NCBI GenBank assembly: GCA_000467715.1
Contig: AJFK01000065.1
Location: 1-64,000 of the forward strand
Origin: Hysterium pulicare CBS 123377
Taxonomy: Eukaryota; Ascomycota; Dothideomycetes; Hysteriales; Hysteriaceae
Direction of reading: 5' to 3'
Length of the DNA: 64,000 bases
Numbering within the stretch: position 1 is the stretch's first letter; each line of letters begins with the position of its first letter. The notes under the pieces are model-generated. The model saw only the letters and a program-made list of their open reading frames with translations. It did not search any database and was not told the origin of the DNA. The position numbers were made by a program, and so were the translations under genes. Of this stretch, positions 34,385 to 46,999 are shown piece by piece.

Positions 34385-35883
34385 ATGCCTTCTCACCAGC
34401 CTACCGCTGGCGAGTTAGCCGTTGACCCCCAATACGTCTCGCAGCCTTGTGCTATGGCCAGTCCGTCGGAGCCAAACCGGAACCCAAAATATGATCCCAA
34501 GAAGCCACATATTGCCGATACGCCTATGACACGCAAAAACTGGTACAAGCATGTCAATTGGCTTAATGTACGTCATCCACGGAGTCGTGAACCCTTCGTT
34601 TTGAATTTTCTAACATTGACAAGGTTTTCCTCATCATTGGAATCCCAATCATGGGCCTGGTCGCTGCCTTCTGGACACCTCTGCGACTGCCCACCGCCAT
34701 CTGGGCAGTTGTGTACTACTTCTGGACTGGTCTTGGAATTACTGCTGGATACCATCGTCTCTGGGCACACAAGTCATACAATGCTACCCTGCCACTCAAG
34801 ATTTTCTTGGCCGGTGTTGGTGGTGGAGCTGTCGAAGGATCCATTCGCTGGTGGAGCCGAGACCACCGCGCCCATCATAGATACACCGACACCACCAAGG
34901 ACCCGTACAGCGTTCGCAAGGGACTCATGTACAGCCATCTTGGCTGGATGGTCATGAAGCAGAATCCTAAGCGGATTGGTCGTACCGACATCAGTGACCT
35001 CAACGAAGATCCTGTCGTTGTTTGGCAGCACAGAAATTACCTCAAGGTTGTTTTCTTCATGGGTCTGGCTTTCCCGACCTTGGTTGCCGGTCTTGGATGG
35101 GGAGACTGGTGGGGTGGCTACATCTACGCCGGCATTCTCCGCATCTTCTTCGTCCAGCAGGCCACTTTCTGTGTCAACTCTCTTGCCCACTGGCTCGGAG
35201 ACCAACCCTTCGATGACCGCAACAGCCCAAGGGACCACCTCGTTACCGCACTTGTGACTCTTGGTGAAGGATACCACAACTTCCACCATGAGTTCCCATC
35301 AGACTACCGCAATGCCATCCAATGGCACCAATATGACCCTACCAAGTGGTGCATTTACGTGTGGGGCAAACTTGGTTTGGCTTACGACCTGAAGCAATTC
35401 CGTGCCAACGAAATCGAGAAGGGCCGTGTTCAGCAGATGCAGAAGAAGCTCGATCAGAAGCGCTCTAAGCTTGACTGGGGTGTACCTCTTGATCAGCTTC
35501 CAGTCATCGAATGGGACGACTATGTCGAGCAAGTGAACAATGGGCGCGGTTTGATCGCTGTCGCTGGTGTCGTTCACGACGTGACAGATTTCATCAGCGA
35601 GCACCCTGGTGGAAAGGCCATGATCAAGAGCGGCCTTGGCAAGGACGCTACCGCAATCTTCAACGGCGGTGTATACAATCACTCTAACGCCGCTCACAAC
35701 CTTCTCTCTACGATGAGAGTGGGTGTAATTCGTGGTGGCTGTGAAGTTGAAATCTGGAAGCGGGCGCAAAGAGAGAACAAGGATGTACAGTACGTCAAGG
35801 ATGACGCAGGCAACCGTATCATTCGAGCGGGCAACCAGGTCACCAAGGTTGAGCAGCCCATTGTCAGTGCAAGCGCGGCATGA
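34385..35883 (+). CDS. OLE1: Acyl-CoA (stearoyl-CoA) Delta-9 desaturase with cytochrome b5 domain
   Basis: Two exons, 34385-34567 and 34624-35883, give 480 residues. The three His boxes are HRLWAH (105-110), HRAHH (142-146) and HNFHH (279-283). Four membrane helices surround them (for example [19 protein letters not shown]). A cytochrome b5 domain occupies about residues 350-430 with haem ligands His388 in EHPGGK and His414 in YNHS. The enzyme sits in the endoplasmic reticulum and makes palmitoleic and oleic acid from saturated acyl-CoA. The fused b5 supplies electrons. The intron begins GTACGT and ends ACAAG; the join falls just before [17 protein letters not shown]. Confidence 0.95.
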
Positions 35884-36420
35884 GCGAACATAATGTTAGA
35901 TGTTTAATGTTCGTCTACGGTTGAGTCTGCTTCTCAGCGTGGCTGGCGTTTAGGCACTGGATAATTTTGGGCGGAAGCCATACTACTGTTTTTTGCATTC
36001 GCTAAAGGTATTGACCTTTATACGACACTTATATGACCGGAGGGTTGTGGTCATTATTAGCATGGACCTTCACCTACTCGATATCAATACTATGAAGTTG
36101 ATGACAAGTTATCTAACTTTTCAAACGCGCTGTATCACGTGAAGACTGGACATAATACTTTTTGCTATAAACTTTGGATTTGATGCGTCGACACTATGAC
36201 CAGCAAGCTCGTTCTTTCTGGCTGTGTACTGTGTGAGTTGACTGTACCAGTTTCCCAGTTGGGGTGAAGCATCTCGCTTCCACAGTCGACGTTCAACCTC
36301 CAAGCTCTTTCACATTGACAAGACAAACACATATTGGTCCGTTAGAAGCGTGTTCTTGTCCAGTTACGAACTCCAAATCGACTCTTAGATAGTCCAGGTC
36401 TGTTTGCTCTTTCGGAAAAT
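35884..36420. other. intergenic, desaturase 3' end and TDP1 promoter
   Basis: These 537 bases separate two genes on the same strand. No coding or RNA feature is seen. Confidence 0.5.
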
Positions 36421-38481
36421 ATGGATCGAGACGATCCTGAAGGGATCCCCGCCAACAAGCGGCGAAGGCTCGACCTCGACTCCCACACAGATGCAGCCAG
36501 TGGTAGCCAAGATCTTGAAGGAAAACCCACTGCCTTTGGAGCACCACGCTGCTTATCTCTGGATCGAGCCATAAGTCCTCCGCTGATCAAACGCATCAAA
36601 TTGCCTACAGCTCACGAGTCCCCAATTCCAACTCTAGTAGCAGAGCAAGTCAAGGATGATTCTGACTCGCTCAAATACATGCCCTCACCCATCCAGCTCA
36701 TGCGTATACGAGATCTACCGGCTGCCCAGAACATCGACACCATTGGGTTGAACGATATCCTTGGAAGCCCCTTGATCAAGGAATGCTGGCAATTTAATTT
36801 TCTCTTTGACCTTGATTTCTTAATGTCAGTTGCCGCTGTCTAGCATCCGCTTTTGGTCGCTCTCTCATTTGAAGGGATGTAGGGGCGCCTTCCATTCCGA
36901 TATCAAGGATTCTATGAAAGTTAAGGTTGTTCATGGGTCTTGGAAGAGGGACGATCCCAATCGGGTCCGGCTTGAGGTAAGATGATAGATCATGGCCCTT
37001 TGAAAAGCGGATTGAAACTGAGCTTGGTTCTCGTTTGATCATCTCATAGCTCTAATATCGTCTAGCACTCCTCCAAACGCTATCCAAACCTCGAACTCGT
37101 TCCTGCTTACATGCCTGAGCCGTTTGGGACCCACCATTCTAAGATGATGATACTCATTCGCGATGATGGCTGCGCACAAGTCATCATTCACACCGCAAAC
37201 ATGATCTCCCGAGACTGGGCAAACTTGACCCAAGCCATCTGGCGCTCACCGCTGCTACCTCTCCAAGAGAACTCCGCTGATCAGTCGAGTAGGGGTCAAA
37301 GCGATCATATAGCTCTCCCAATAGGCAGCGGCCAGCGCTTCAAGATCGACTTGCTTCGCTATCTCCAGGCATATGGAAATCGACTGCGTGATCTCACGAC
37401 GCAAATACTCTTATATGACTTTTCAGCTGTGAGAGCAGCACTGATAGCAAGTACACCATCTCGTCAACATGCCGCCACTTCGAAGCCTGAGATTCAGACA
37501 TCTTGGGGATGGCTGGGTCTCAGCGAAGTCCTGAACAGTATTCCCATCACACGAACTCGGAATCCAAAATCATCACCAAGCATCGTAACGCAAATCTCCT
37601 CTATTGCAACATTGGGACACAAGCCAGAATGGCTCGATGCTTTCCTAACCGTTCTTTCCCGTTCCAAGTCTTCCTCATCCGCTTCATCAATTCCTACTCC
37701 CGGAAACGCATTTTTCTTCAATTCCCAAGCGAGACCCAAATTCTCCAAACCAACCTTCAACATCATATTCCCTACAGCACTCGAAATCCGCAACTCGCTA
37801 GACGGATACGCTTCAGGCGGCTCCATCCACATGAAGCTCCAATCTGCAGCTCAACAGAAGCAACTCACATATCTAAAACCACTGCTCTGTCACTGGTGGA
37901 ATAAACCATCTCCACCATCTTCTCACCTCAATCCTACCTCTCAAATCCCAATTCAGACCCAATCACAAAATCCGAACCCGGAGATCAGGGAAGCCCACCG
38001 TGGCCCTGCTGCCCCGCACATCAAAACCTACATACGCTTTTCAGATCAGGAGAAGAGGGAGATCGATTGGGCTATGGTGACGAGTGCGAACCTGTCGACT
38101 CAGGCTTGGGGGAGTTTACCGGCGCAGAAAGACGCAGAGATAAGGGTCTCGAGTTATGAGATTGGGGTTGTGGTCTGGCCGGATTTGTATAAGGAGACGG
38201 AGGATGAGGTGGTGAGGATGGTAACGGCTTTTGGGACCGATATGCCGGCACCGGAGCCGGCAGCTGGGGATGGGGAAGGGGATACGGGTCGCGATAGCGA
38301 AGGGAAGGAGACTACAGAGGAAGGGGAAAGGAAGAAGTTGAAAATTGTGGGGTTCAGAATGCCTTATGATTTACCCCTTGTTCCGTATGGGAAGGATGAT
38401 GTGCCGTGGTGCGCGACGGCGAGTTATGAGGAGTCGGATTGGATGGGTATGCTATGGAAGGGGTATACGCCGCACGGCTGA
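36421..38481 (+). CDS. TDP1: Tyrosyl-DNA phosphodiesterase 1
   Basis: Three exons, 36421-36824, 36883-36976 and 37066-38481, give 637 residues. The N-terminal 115 residues are basic and disordered (NKRRRLDLDS). The joins give FDLDFLMGAFHSDIKD and VHGSWKRDDPNRVRLEHSSK. The first catalytic motif is HHSKMM (His190, Lys192). The second is HIKTYIRF (His484, Lys486) with Asn508 in SANLSTQAWG. Together these are the two HxK(x)nN motifs of the phospholipase D superfamily. Tdp1 hydrolyses 3'-phosphotyrosyl bonds left by stalled topoisomerase I and cleans other 3' blocks in the nucleus. The first intron uses a less common donor, GTCAGT. An acidic Gly/Glu-rich insert lies near the C-terminus. Confidence 0.9.
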
Positions 38482-38762
38482 ATGGGAGACTTTTATTAGT
38501 GTTTGAGCTGGATGAAGGAGTAAGAAGGATTGGATCTCATGGCAGGCATATAATTGCACCAGCAGGACCAGACTCCCATCGCATCATCTGAAATAGCACC
38601 GGAAGAGATGAAAACATGCCATCGCCTTAAGAAATATATACGGCCGTGGTTGCGCTTATGTAATCGACTTCTACACTCTCGTCATTCCCGATATAGTCTC
38701 TGATGAATCCAAGTCTGCACAACAGGTAACCTGAGCAGCCACGCAGACAGTCAAACCCACTA

Positions 38763-39280
38763 CTACTGGGTTCCATACTTCTTCTTCAGCGACGCGACCA
38801 GGTCAATATACTTCTTGTCCGCTTGCGATTTGGTCACACCTTCGTCCACGAACTTTTGCCAGCGGTTGCGTTTCGCTTTGCCCTGTCTCTGAGTTAGAAG
38901 CCAGCCAGCTGTCTTCTCTACTAGCAGAGTGATAGATAGAAAATCGTCTCAGGCTTTGCAAAAAGGATAGAGTTGAAAGGATTGAGTCGATATCGGTGAC
39001 AAACATACCTCCATATCGAACATTCCGGGTTTCGGAAGCGTCGTGATGTCATCTTTTCCGTCAGCGATCTTGCCGTAGGCGTACATCTATTTTCTCGATA
39101 TCAGCTTCAATATTCTTCGCTTATCACTGGACCAATTCAGATGTCGAATCTCTGGTTCGAGGTTGGATGGGAGAGGAAAGAGAGCAAGCAACATACATCA
39201 AGCTTCTCGTCATTGGTGGGTGCCTTGGCCAAAGTCCGACTCTCCTCCCAGGCTTTCTTGAATTGAGCGGACCCGGGCAT
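38763..39280 (-). CDS. ACB1: Acyl-CoA-binding protein
   Basis: Three exons, 39197-39280, 39009-39086 and 38763-38882, give 93 residues. It starts MPGSAQFKKAWEESRTLAKA and has PTNDEKLDMYAYGKIADGKD, the ACBP core with the conserved YA.YK-like patch. The end is RWQKFVDEGVTKSQADKKYI followed by DLVASLKKKYG. The four-helix bundle binds medium- and long-chain acyl-CoA esters in the cytosol and delivers them to acyl-CoA-using enzymes. It lies 3.2 kb from the desaturase gene, a possible lipid link, but they are separated by TDP1. No single unspliced frame covers it. Confidence 0.93.
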
Positions 39281-39631
39281 TTTGAACTTGATGTAAGAGA
39301 TGCTTCAGTGAAGTAAGGTATATTGTTGAAGGGAGGCAGTTGGCAGTGAGGTCGCTCTGGTGCGGTAGAGAGTTTGGAGGTGTGTTTGTTGAGTGAGATG
39401 GCGGGGTTGAGATGCAACCATTACTGTTTGGTGGGGCGCAGCAGGATGACGGAGGAAGGGGCAGCTGACGACACTACTGCATGCCACCTTGGCTGGGCCC
39501 TTGGTGCTACCTCCGAAGCTAAGCGGGTAGTCAATGATTACACCAGCGAATTGACCAGGTAGCAAGGTATGGCCCGAAACTTCCATTCATATAACAGTCA
39601 GTAAAAGGGATGCTTTTCATGCGAGCAACAT
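39281..39631. promoter_or_regulatory. ACB1 promoter region and 3' end of the next gene
   Basis: This 351-base gap lies before the ACB1 start on the minus strand. Short frames only; no named motif seen. Confidence 0.4.
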
Positions 39632-42008
39632 CTAGATGATAGAGGAAAGCGTCGAAATCAAAGACTTGGCCGCAGGCTTCATATACTCGAACGTCGATGC
39701 TGCAATGCCCGGGGTTACATCAGCCTGGACTCTATTTGCGCCATTCGCCATTATGTCTAATTCACTCGGCTCGTCCCTAGGAAGCCGGAAGAGATCTGGG
39801 AGTCCTCGTAAGAGCCAGTCATCAGTGATCGAGCTGGCATCAAAACCAGCTTGCACGAGTGCTGCATCCCAAAGATGCAGAATCCCGTACTCGTCAGCTA
39901 CCATGGTGGGTGAGTGATAGCCATCCGTTTCAGCAGACTTTGACAGCCCCCAACATGAGCAAATCGTCGCAGGGTCCTCTCCGTGCTGCAGAAGCTTGAC
40001 GAGTATGCGACGAATATGTCTGCTTACAAGCCTCCGCCAATCTTTACTATCGTGCCAATAGTTTCCGTATGACAAAGCGAAGTAGAGGAGATGAGATCGA
40101 CCGGAGCAAAAGGTAGTCACTTGTTGGCTATCGGGGAAGGTTCGGCCGGCCGCATACACTCGATCCTTAATCCCCCGTGAACATAAAGATGCTAACGCGT
40201 CAAATCTGAAATCATGGCGCTTCTTGAAATCTGTATCGTGACAATTGCAAAGACATTTTGACGTCGTACGAACGATCTCTCCAAAAATAAGGTCGGGATA
40301 GTCGTAAGCCAATTCGTCAAGGCCGAACCACGAGTCGTGTTGAAAGTAGTCCAGATCAAGTCCAAGAACATTGTTACCACTACGTGATTGGCTCCACATG
40401 CTCAATAGGACTTCGGGATCTTCAAAAGGGTCTTTCTTAGCTTTACGTAGACCGAGTTTACAGAGAATATCGATGTTTTCGAACTCGATTATCTCGCTAT
40501 GAGATCGCCACGATTCCATATCTAAGTCCCTCGTCAACATCCAATCGTGTGAATTGCTCTTGCATTTGTAAAAGAGCTTCGGCATGATAGTCGACGGGTC
40601 TGCACCTCGATCAATCAATATCTGAATGAGTTCAAAATTGTCTTTAGATGTTGTATCAATGGTGAGATCGATGGCGCATTCCAGTAAAGTCTCGCCGCTT
40701 AGAGTCATGTCCAAAGGGGATGCTTCGCCTGTTTCGATGAGCCGTTGGACCCCTTTCCAGTTATGGTCCCTGCACCTTTGGAACACAAGTGAATAGTGAG
40801 GTACCATGTGGAGGTAACGAAAATTGAGAGACCGCGATAGATTGGTATCATTCAAGTCAGGTGTTGATTCGTAAGAAGCAAACCACGCCTTTAGTGGCAT
40901 CCATGAGAAAGGGATAAATTTACAAGTAATGCGATAATCTATGAGCTGCTGTTTTATGAGAGTCCCCTTTGGAGTGCCAATGCAGTCGATTAAGGTTGAC
41001 ACTGTGTTCACGTAGAATTTCCCCATAGCTGTCAAAAACTTGCGGTTCGAGACATTTCGTTTCCGCGTGACAGGAGCGTATACTGTATTCGTGGTTTTGT
41101 GTCTAGCAGAGGCTATTGAGGTAGTCCCATGATGTCCTCTGGTTTCGGTCAAAGATGATATTTGAGGATGACAGGACGTTCCCCTTTGGATTTGAGAGTC
41201 CTGAATGCCGTACCGAGAAGGATACAATGTCCTGAGTATAGAAGTGTCAAGAGACGAGGTAACCATTTCATTCCTGTGCCTGTTCATTTCCTCCTGGATG
41301 ACTGTGCGTATCGCCGATGGCAAGTCGTCCAATGTTTGCTTCAGGTCCGTTATGCCTTCTTCAACTCTTCGAGTGATTGCGAATGTTTTTTCTGTGTTGT
41401 CGGATGCGATCGATAAGCCTGTAGATATCTTGTGCAACGAGCTTTGAACGACTTCTGCATGGTTATCGTGGATCTCACGAACATATCTAATTGGAGTCAG
41501 TGTAAACAAGGTCATGTATCTGTCGATCGGGAGCTCGAGCATACTTTAAGGCATCCCCATGATAACCAGAAAGGGCGAGGTGGTAAGCTTTCATCGCAAG
41601 CTGCAATGAAGACTTCGCACTTTCCAGATCGGAGACATGACGCTGAAATTTGGTTTTCTTTGATCCTGCGAGGAACTGTTTCCACTTTCTTTTGGTCCCA
41701 TTTTTGAGCTTGAGAAAATCTTGCTGCTCCAATAGCTTTCGAATTGATTCTATCCGATCCCAGCAATACTCGACGGCTTCAGCGATACACTTTTGGCCTT
41801 CGGGATTAACATCCGCGGGCGTTTCGTTCGAAATAAGAAACAACGATGACTGCAAGATCTCGAGATGGGCTCGTAGATTCGTAATCAATCTAGGAGCGTC
41901 TTGAAAATCATCGATGACTTCAATGATGTATGCTACCCCTTGAGCGGCCTGTCCGGCCAGGCCTATGAATTGTGCAGCAGCTGTGGCCACGCCTAAGATT
42001 TCCGCCAT
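39632..42008 (-). CDS. Fungal NLR-N-terminal-like domain protein with ankyrin-like region
   Basis: Two exons, 41545-42008 and 39632-41486, give 772 residues. The opening MAEILGVATAAAQFIGLAGQ with the helices that follow (QDAPRLITNLRAHLEILQSS) matches the helical Helo-like/SesA-type domain found at the N-terminus of fungal NLR and prion-linked proteins. A second helical stretch around DDLPSAIRTVIQEEMNR follows. Residues about 270-330 contain ankyrin-like units (WKGVQRLIETGEASPLDM; NFELIQILIDRGADPSTI). The C-terminal 400 residues show no known domain. There is no NACHT or NB-ARC P-loop. The join yields ALKYVREIHDNHAEVV. Families with this N-terminus act in incompatibility and cell death; this protein's role is inferred only. 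I chose the ATG at 42008 over the one 16 codons upstream. Confidence 0.75.
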
Positions 42009-42939
42009 AGTAAAACGAAAGAAGGATTTACTGCATACTCCTCGAAAACATGACAAGATAAAGGGAATAAGGGAATAGATTGATCAAGAAAAGAGAAGGG
42101 ACTAACTGATTGCGTAATGAACAAATGATTTTTCTGGGATTTGAAGTGGCAATCATAAGGAACGCTGCGCAGGTCTCACAGAGCGAGGCTCCTACTTCTG
42201 AGACACACAGGATTTCCATGAAGGCATTGGGGTTGCATGTCCCTACCAGCCTGCAACATCCCGCCCAGCAAGTCACAGGGGTCACAACAAGCACAGCCGC
42301 TGAGGAACCCCACGGCTATCAAACATGTGGATGATAGGCGGGGGAAGCCCTTCCGACGGACCGCTCCATCGTTCATGCATTTGCTACAGGCACTAGGCTT
42401 TCGCGTGACGCTTGACTGCGATGGGTATTGAGCTGAGGTGTTGGGGCGGAGTCGTAGGCGGCAAGCAAGCGCTTGTGCGCAGCCTCAGTGCTGTGTTACA
42501 GTGCCTGTGAGGATCAAATAATTACGTGGAACAAGGAAAAGCTGGTGGCTGCATGCTGTTGCCTTTTGCGTTTTGTTTGGTATCTGCCGTTGGTGAATCC
42601 CAATAGTACTCTGGTTGACATCAATCCTGAGGTACATGTTTGTCATAATATTAACCTTGAGACTTCACAGCTGTACACCGGGGGCGAACTCGGCGAGAAG
42701 GCTTCAGTTGAAGGAATGCAAGAGTGCTGTAGATGGCATTCGGATGGCTGGTGAGAAAGACAAAGGCCTGGCGCGATGCTGTTTTGTTAGGTAGGAAGCT
42801 GCACTAGACCAGAATAGGATGGACTGGAATACATGGACGAGCGTTCACTCGAGATCAAATTCTGCAGGTACTGGTAAGCTCGACTGGATGAGATACTCTA
42901 TTTGTATTCCAATATAGGTACGTGCTTAAGAATCTAATA
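42009..42939. other. intergenic, no gene seen
   Basis: About 930 bases upstream of the NLR-like gene and downstream of the HET relic. The short frames contain no motif. Confidence 0.5.
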
Positions 42940-44506
42940 TTATATAATCGTTATGGCTGGGAGGGATTCGATAGTACCAGGGAGTATATATTGGCTCGGG
43001 GACCGACTTGCGCGCTCAAACCAGCCAATTCGTTCAAACGCCTCTTCTTTGATCTGAGACCAATGGCTCCGCTCGACTTTAACCAACACAAGGCCCCAAA
43101 CGGAGTATTCTGATGAATCTTCAAGGTAGAAGCATTTAGCAAGGTCCAAGAACCACAACTGACAATGCGCTGATTGCCAAGACAGCTCATGCAGCAAATG
43201 CTTACTCCACAGTCCAGCGAGATAGGTGTCTTGCATGCCCCTTTGGAAGTAAGACACAACCCCTGAGAGCGCAGACAACTTGTCTGAGGAGTAAGTCACT
43301 CGTCGTGTCGAATAGTCCATTACTACCAATTTCCAGATTCTGAAAAGTTCTGGCAACGTCTCTGCCAGTCGTGACGAGCGGAAGGATCCTATGTTTCGTG
43401 AGTACACGCTCAGACTTGGACGAATAATTCCTCCGTCTGAAGTCAATCGTATCGTGGTTAGCCCTGCAGAGGCGCAGTATCCATTCCAGTCCGTCATGTG
43501 CCCACTGACTGCTGCGTCTTGCACGCACTTCCAAACAACGCAATCACGCCCATAGAGAAGAAGTTGGGGGGAGAGAAGCATCTCTTGAAGAGTCCAAGCT
43601 CCTTCGTGAAGCGGTTCCCGCTCGAATTGCCTTTGCTTCTGCAAGAGGTGCAGCTTGCCGAGCCCATCGGCTTTTTTGCCCATGCAACGTACGGGGAGGC
43701 TTAAATGGGAGATTCGCCATCAAGAACACAAAGGAAGCCTTCAGCAGAGTTACTGGAACATGCTGCTGCTATTGTTAGGTATGCGTTTTGGAAGACTTGG
43801 TCCATCCGGGCTATTTCTTTCTCTTTGTCTTCCGCGCAATCCTGTAGTATACAGAGCGCATCAATCCAGAGGTATTTGAACCCGAGAGCTTGGGTTGTGA
43901 TTATTGCATCCTGAATGGTCTGTGGTAGAGTATCATATGAGATACTATGAATGTGCTCCTTAAGGGTACTTGAAGTGGTAACCACAGGTTGCGCCACGCC
44001 CCAGCTGTAGCTCAACGCTACATAAGGCGCGCGATCATGTTGGGGGGCGTGTAGCCGGAGACGACCACGCGCCGCGGAAACATCTATGACCCGAGTTGGA
44101 AGCTTATTGCCCTGGGTCGAGCACCGAGGATGAGTGTCATCGCATTGGTTTATCCACGTCTGAATGAGATCAAGTGCTTCCCGGGATCCTCTATTCTTTT
44201 CGCTACTTCGCTCCGGTAATATTGTAGCCAAAGGATCATCTAAATTAGCATTATGAATTAGCTACGTCTCAACGTAATTACTTCAAGGTTTCCTGTACTA
44301 TCTTGATGGCTCAGACAGAGAAGAAAGATTTCAATTGATGTAAAAGCCCTTGGAATCAAGACTGTATACTGACCATGGTCTACGGTAACCCGGAACTTCA
44401 ACGTCCCAGCGAATATGTTCTCAGGGCATCTTATCCGCAATATGCTATTGTAAACATCCAGCCAAAAATGAAATTTTGCGTCAGTCCTCGAGGTCTCCGA
44501 ATTTGG
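42940..44506 (-). pseudogene. HET-domain (heterokaryon incompatibility) gene, broken
   Basis: The HET motifs are all present: YVALSYSWG, then YLWIDALCILQD, then MDQVFQNAYLTIAAA, and further down EGAWTLQEMLLSPQLLLYG. An intron with donor GTACAG (44298) and acceptor TTTAG links the upstream piece (FHFWLDVYNSILRIRCPENI) to NDPLATILPERSSEK. The body is split between AEGFLCVLDGESPI, which ends in TAA at 43701-43703, and LPVRCMGKKADGLGKLHLL in another frame. No sensible intron bridges these, and a single missing base would explain it. The upstream piece has no in-frame ATG before a TGA at 44507-44509. Intact HET proteins trigger death of fused hyphae of unlike type. A sequencing error at the shift cannot be excluded. 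Confidence 0.7.
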
Positions 44507-44686
44507 TCACCTGTGTAAACGGCTACGTTTCATGCTTGCTATACGCTGTAGGAAACGTTTTTATCACCGTCAAATATGGCTCATATGGACAGTAGATTGA
44601 TATTTAGGGGGGATCATATACCCGGAAGGGGCTAAGTCAACCACATTCTGAGGGACTTCGATATCTCCGCAATCCTTTGAGCGCTT

Positions 44687-46999
44687 TCACTTCTTCCACA
44701 ATCTCTCAATTTTCTCCAACTCCTCATCAATCTTCTTGAAGCTCCAGCTCTGATAGAACGGTGGATACAAGAAAGGCCTTAGGTCATATCGATTATCATC
44801 TGGCGAGTAGTCGTTACTATGCAAACTCGGCGTCAAAGTAGTCATTTTGTGGCGATTGATAGCATAGTAGTGGAAGAACCGTTTGACCTTTTCTGCAACC
44901 TGTCGGGGCTCATATACTGGTCTCTCCTCTTCTGAGTTGCGAGCACCTTCCGGACCCCACTCGTGAACCAACCGCTGGAACATGCCAAACGGCCCGAGCT
45001 TGTTGACTTTACGAAGTCTACCAAATTCAGTCAGCTCGTCATAGGTCATTCCCATATCTGCTTCATCACTCTGAACATATGTCTCAGTGATAGGTTCAAG
45101 CTCTGCAGTAGGGACGGCTGTGAGAAAATCATGAAGGCAAGGGATGTCATAGCTCTTCTCCGCCCAAGCAATGAAGCGTTTTAGATCTGATTTGTCTATG
45201 CTACCGATTGGATTGATATCGGCGCTCGAACAATCATATTTTGTCTGCCAAAGTCAGCAATCTTTGGCTCCTGGACAGTGATACCACGCTTACTAAGTAG
45301 CCCCTTAGAGATTCCCCGACATTCGCACTACCCAATACGAGCAGAGACCCCCCTCCAGGTCTCTTTCGAGTAGTTGGTAGGATTTGGGCAAATTCGTATG
45401 CCGTAACCATGCGTGACCGGGCTTGGATGTTCTGAAGCATCAGATTTTCGGCGCTACTACCACCTTCAACTTTGAACTTCGGCTCAAAATTCAAAGTGCT
45501 GATGACGAGGTTACGCTGCGCGTTGTAGACATCGTCGATATCAAGATTCACATGATAGGAACCGATTGCTTCAGACAAGTCCTTGGCGCGTTGTCTGGTC
45601 TCATTGCTGCTCTGCTTGGACATGCCCATATAGACCGTGTGGAAGATTTGGTTGCATAATTCCTGGGCCGTTTTTGGAATTCCTTCGCTGTACTTTGCTA
45701 TCCTCTTAACATCTGCAATAACTTGCTCATTGCCTGCTTCACAGGCCTCGACGACAAGTGTGCACATTGAAAAGACCATGGTCGCTGTAGCGCAAGAGTC
45801 GATACCCCCAGACAATGGAACGAGGTAGCCAGCAACTCCACATCGTCTCAAATAATCCCAGAGATATGCTCCTGTACAGAGTGCTATCTCTTCTTCTGGC
45901 GAGTGATACCGCGGCTGCGTTTGCGGAGTCGGGTACTTGCCTAGATTGAGATCTTCCTCGTCCGAGCTCAAGGAGAATTCCGTTTCTATCCTTTTATATG
46001 CTGGGGCTGAAATGGCCTGAAGACCCCGGGATGGTGCGAAGCGGTACGCCCTTACTTCTTCAAGATCAACGGTGGCAGTAATGACTTCAACATCCGAGAG
46101 AGAGAATTGAGATGCTTGTGCTAGGACTTTTCCGTTGACGATGATCATGGCAGAACCGTCATAGTAAAGCCTATCACCGTCACATCCTTGCTGGTTGGCA
46201 TACAAATATATGCCACCATTCTTCCTGGTCGCTTCTATGATCAGTTGCAGTCGGGTATCTAGCTTCCTGAGCGTAAAGTGAGAGCCGCTACTGTTAGTGA
46301 AGACCTCAACTCCATTAAGGCCCATGGCATTATGCGGAGAATCAGGAGTGAAAAGCTCCTCACATGTCTCGGCACCGATACATGTGTCGGGCGTAGAGAT
46401 TACCGCATCTCCGATCGTGACCTTCGTGGAGCCTTGGAGTTTTCGAACCATGCGCGGTAGGTAGTAATCTTCGCAATGCCGCGGCCGTCCCCACGGAATG
46501 AAATACCTCATCTCGCGGTAATTGCCATCATTTGCAAGCCATAGCTTCGGTCTGATGCATAATATCTTGCCATCCAAGCATATGACTCTACAGTTGAACC
46601 TGTTGTTGCGATGCATAATAGGCATGCCTACGTCGATGATGATGTCGTAGCATGACTTATCTTGTAAAAGCCGCGTGAGCATCTCCCAACTGTGGAGAAA
46701 GAGGTCTTCTTCCAACCTAATTGACATAGTGAGACTGCCGAACTGCTTTGTTCCTCCGTTTCAGACTCACAAATGATCTAGACTTGGAACGTAACGTCAG
46801 CACCCACCATGACCGGTAATAGGAGCGATTGCGGGACTTACCAGCCATAGCCGCAGGTTTCGAGCTCAGGACCAACTCTGAGAGTTGCGCCTGCAGCCTT
46901 CGCTTTGTGGATGGACTCAATGATACGCTTCAGATTGCCCTCCCAATCTAATGCCCATTGATTGAGATTGCAAGTAGCAACAGTGATGAGGTGGCCCAT
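44687..46999 (-). CDS. QNS1: Glutamine-dependent NAD+ synthetase
   Basis: Four exons, 46842-46999, 46771-46782 (12 bases), 45294-46716 and 44687-45244, give 716 residues, the usual length. The N-terminal nitrilase-type glutaminase carries [11 protein letters not shown], Lys113 in [10 protein letters not shown] and the nucleophile Cys174 in GAETCEELF. The C-terminal synthetase has the ATP-binding SGGIDS at 358-363. The last join gives [20 protein letters not shown]. The enzyme makes NAD from deamido-NAD, ATP and ammonia taken from glutamine, the last step of de novo and salvage routes. The tiny exon supplies CLDHL of [19 protein letters not shown], which is the family order. The 3' end lies 180 bases from the HET relic. 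Confidence 0.93.

Noticed and set aside
34774-35289. Minus-strand 171-codon frame inside the desaturase
   Set aside because: Antisense shadow of the His-box region; no independent domain.
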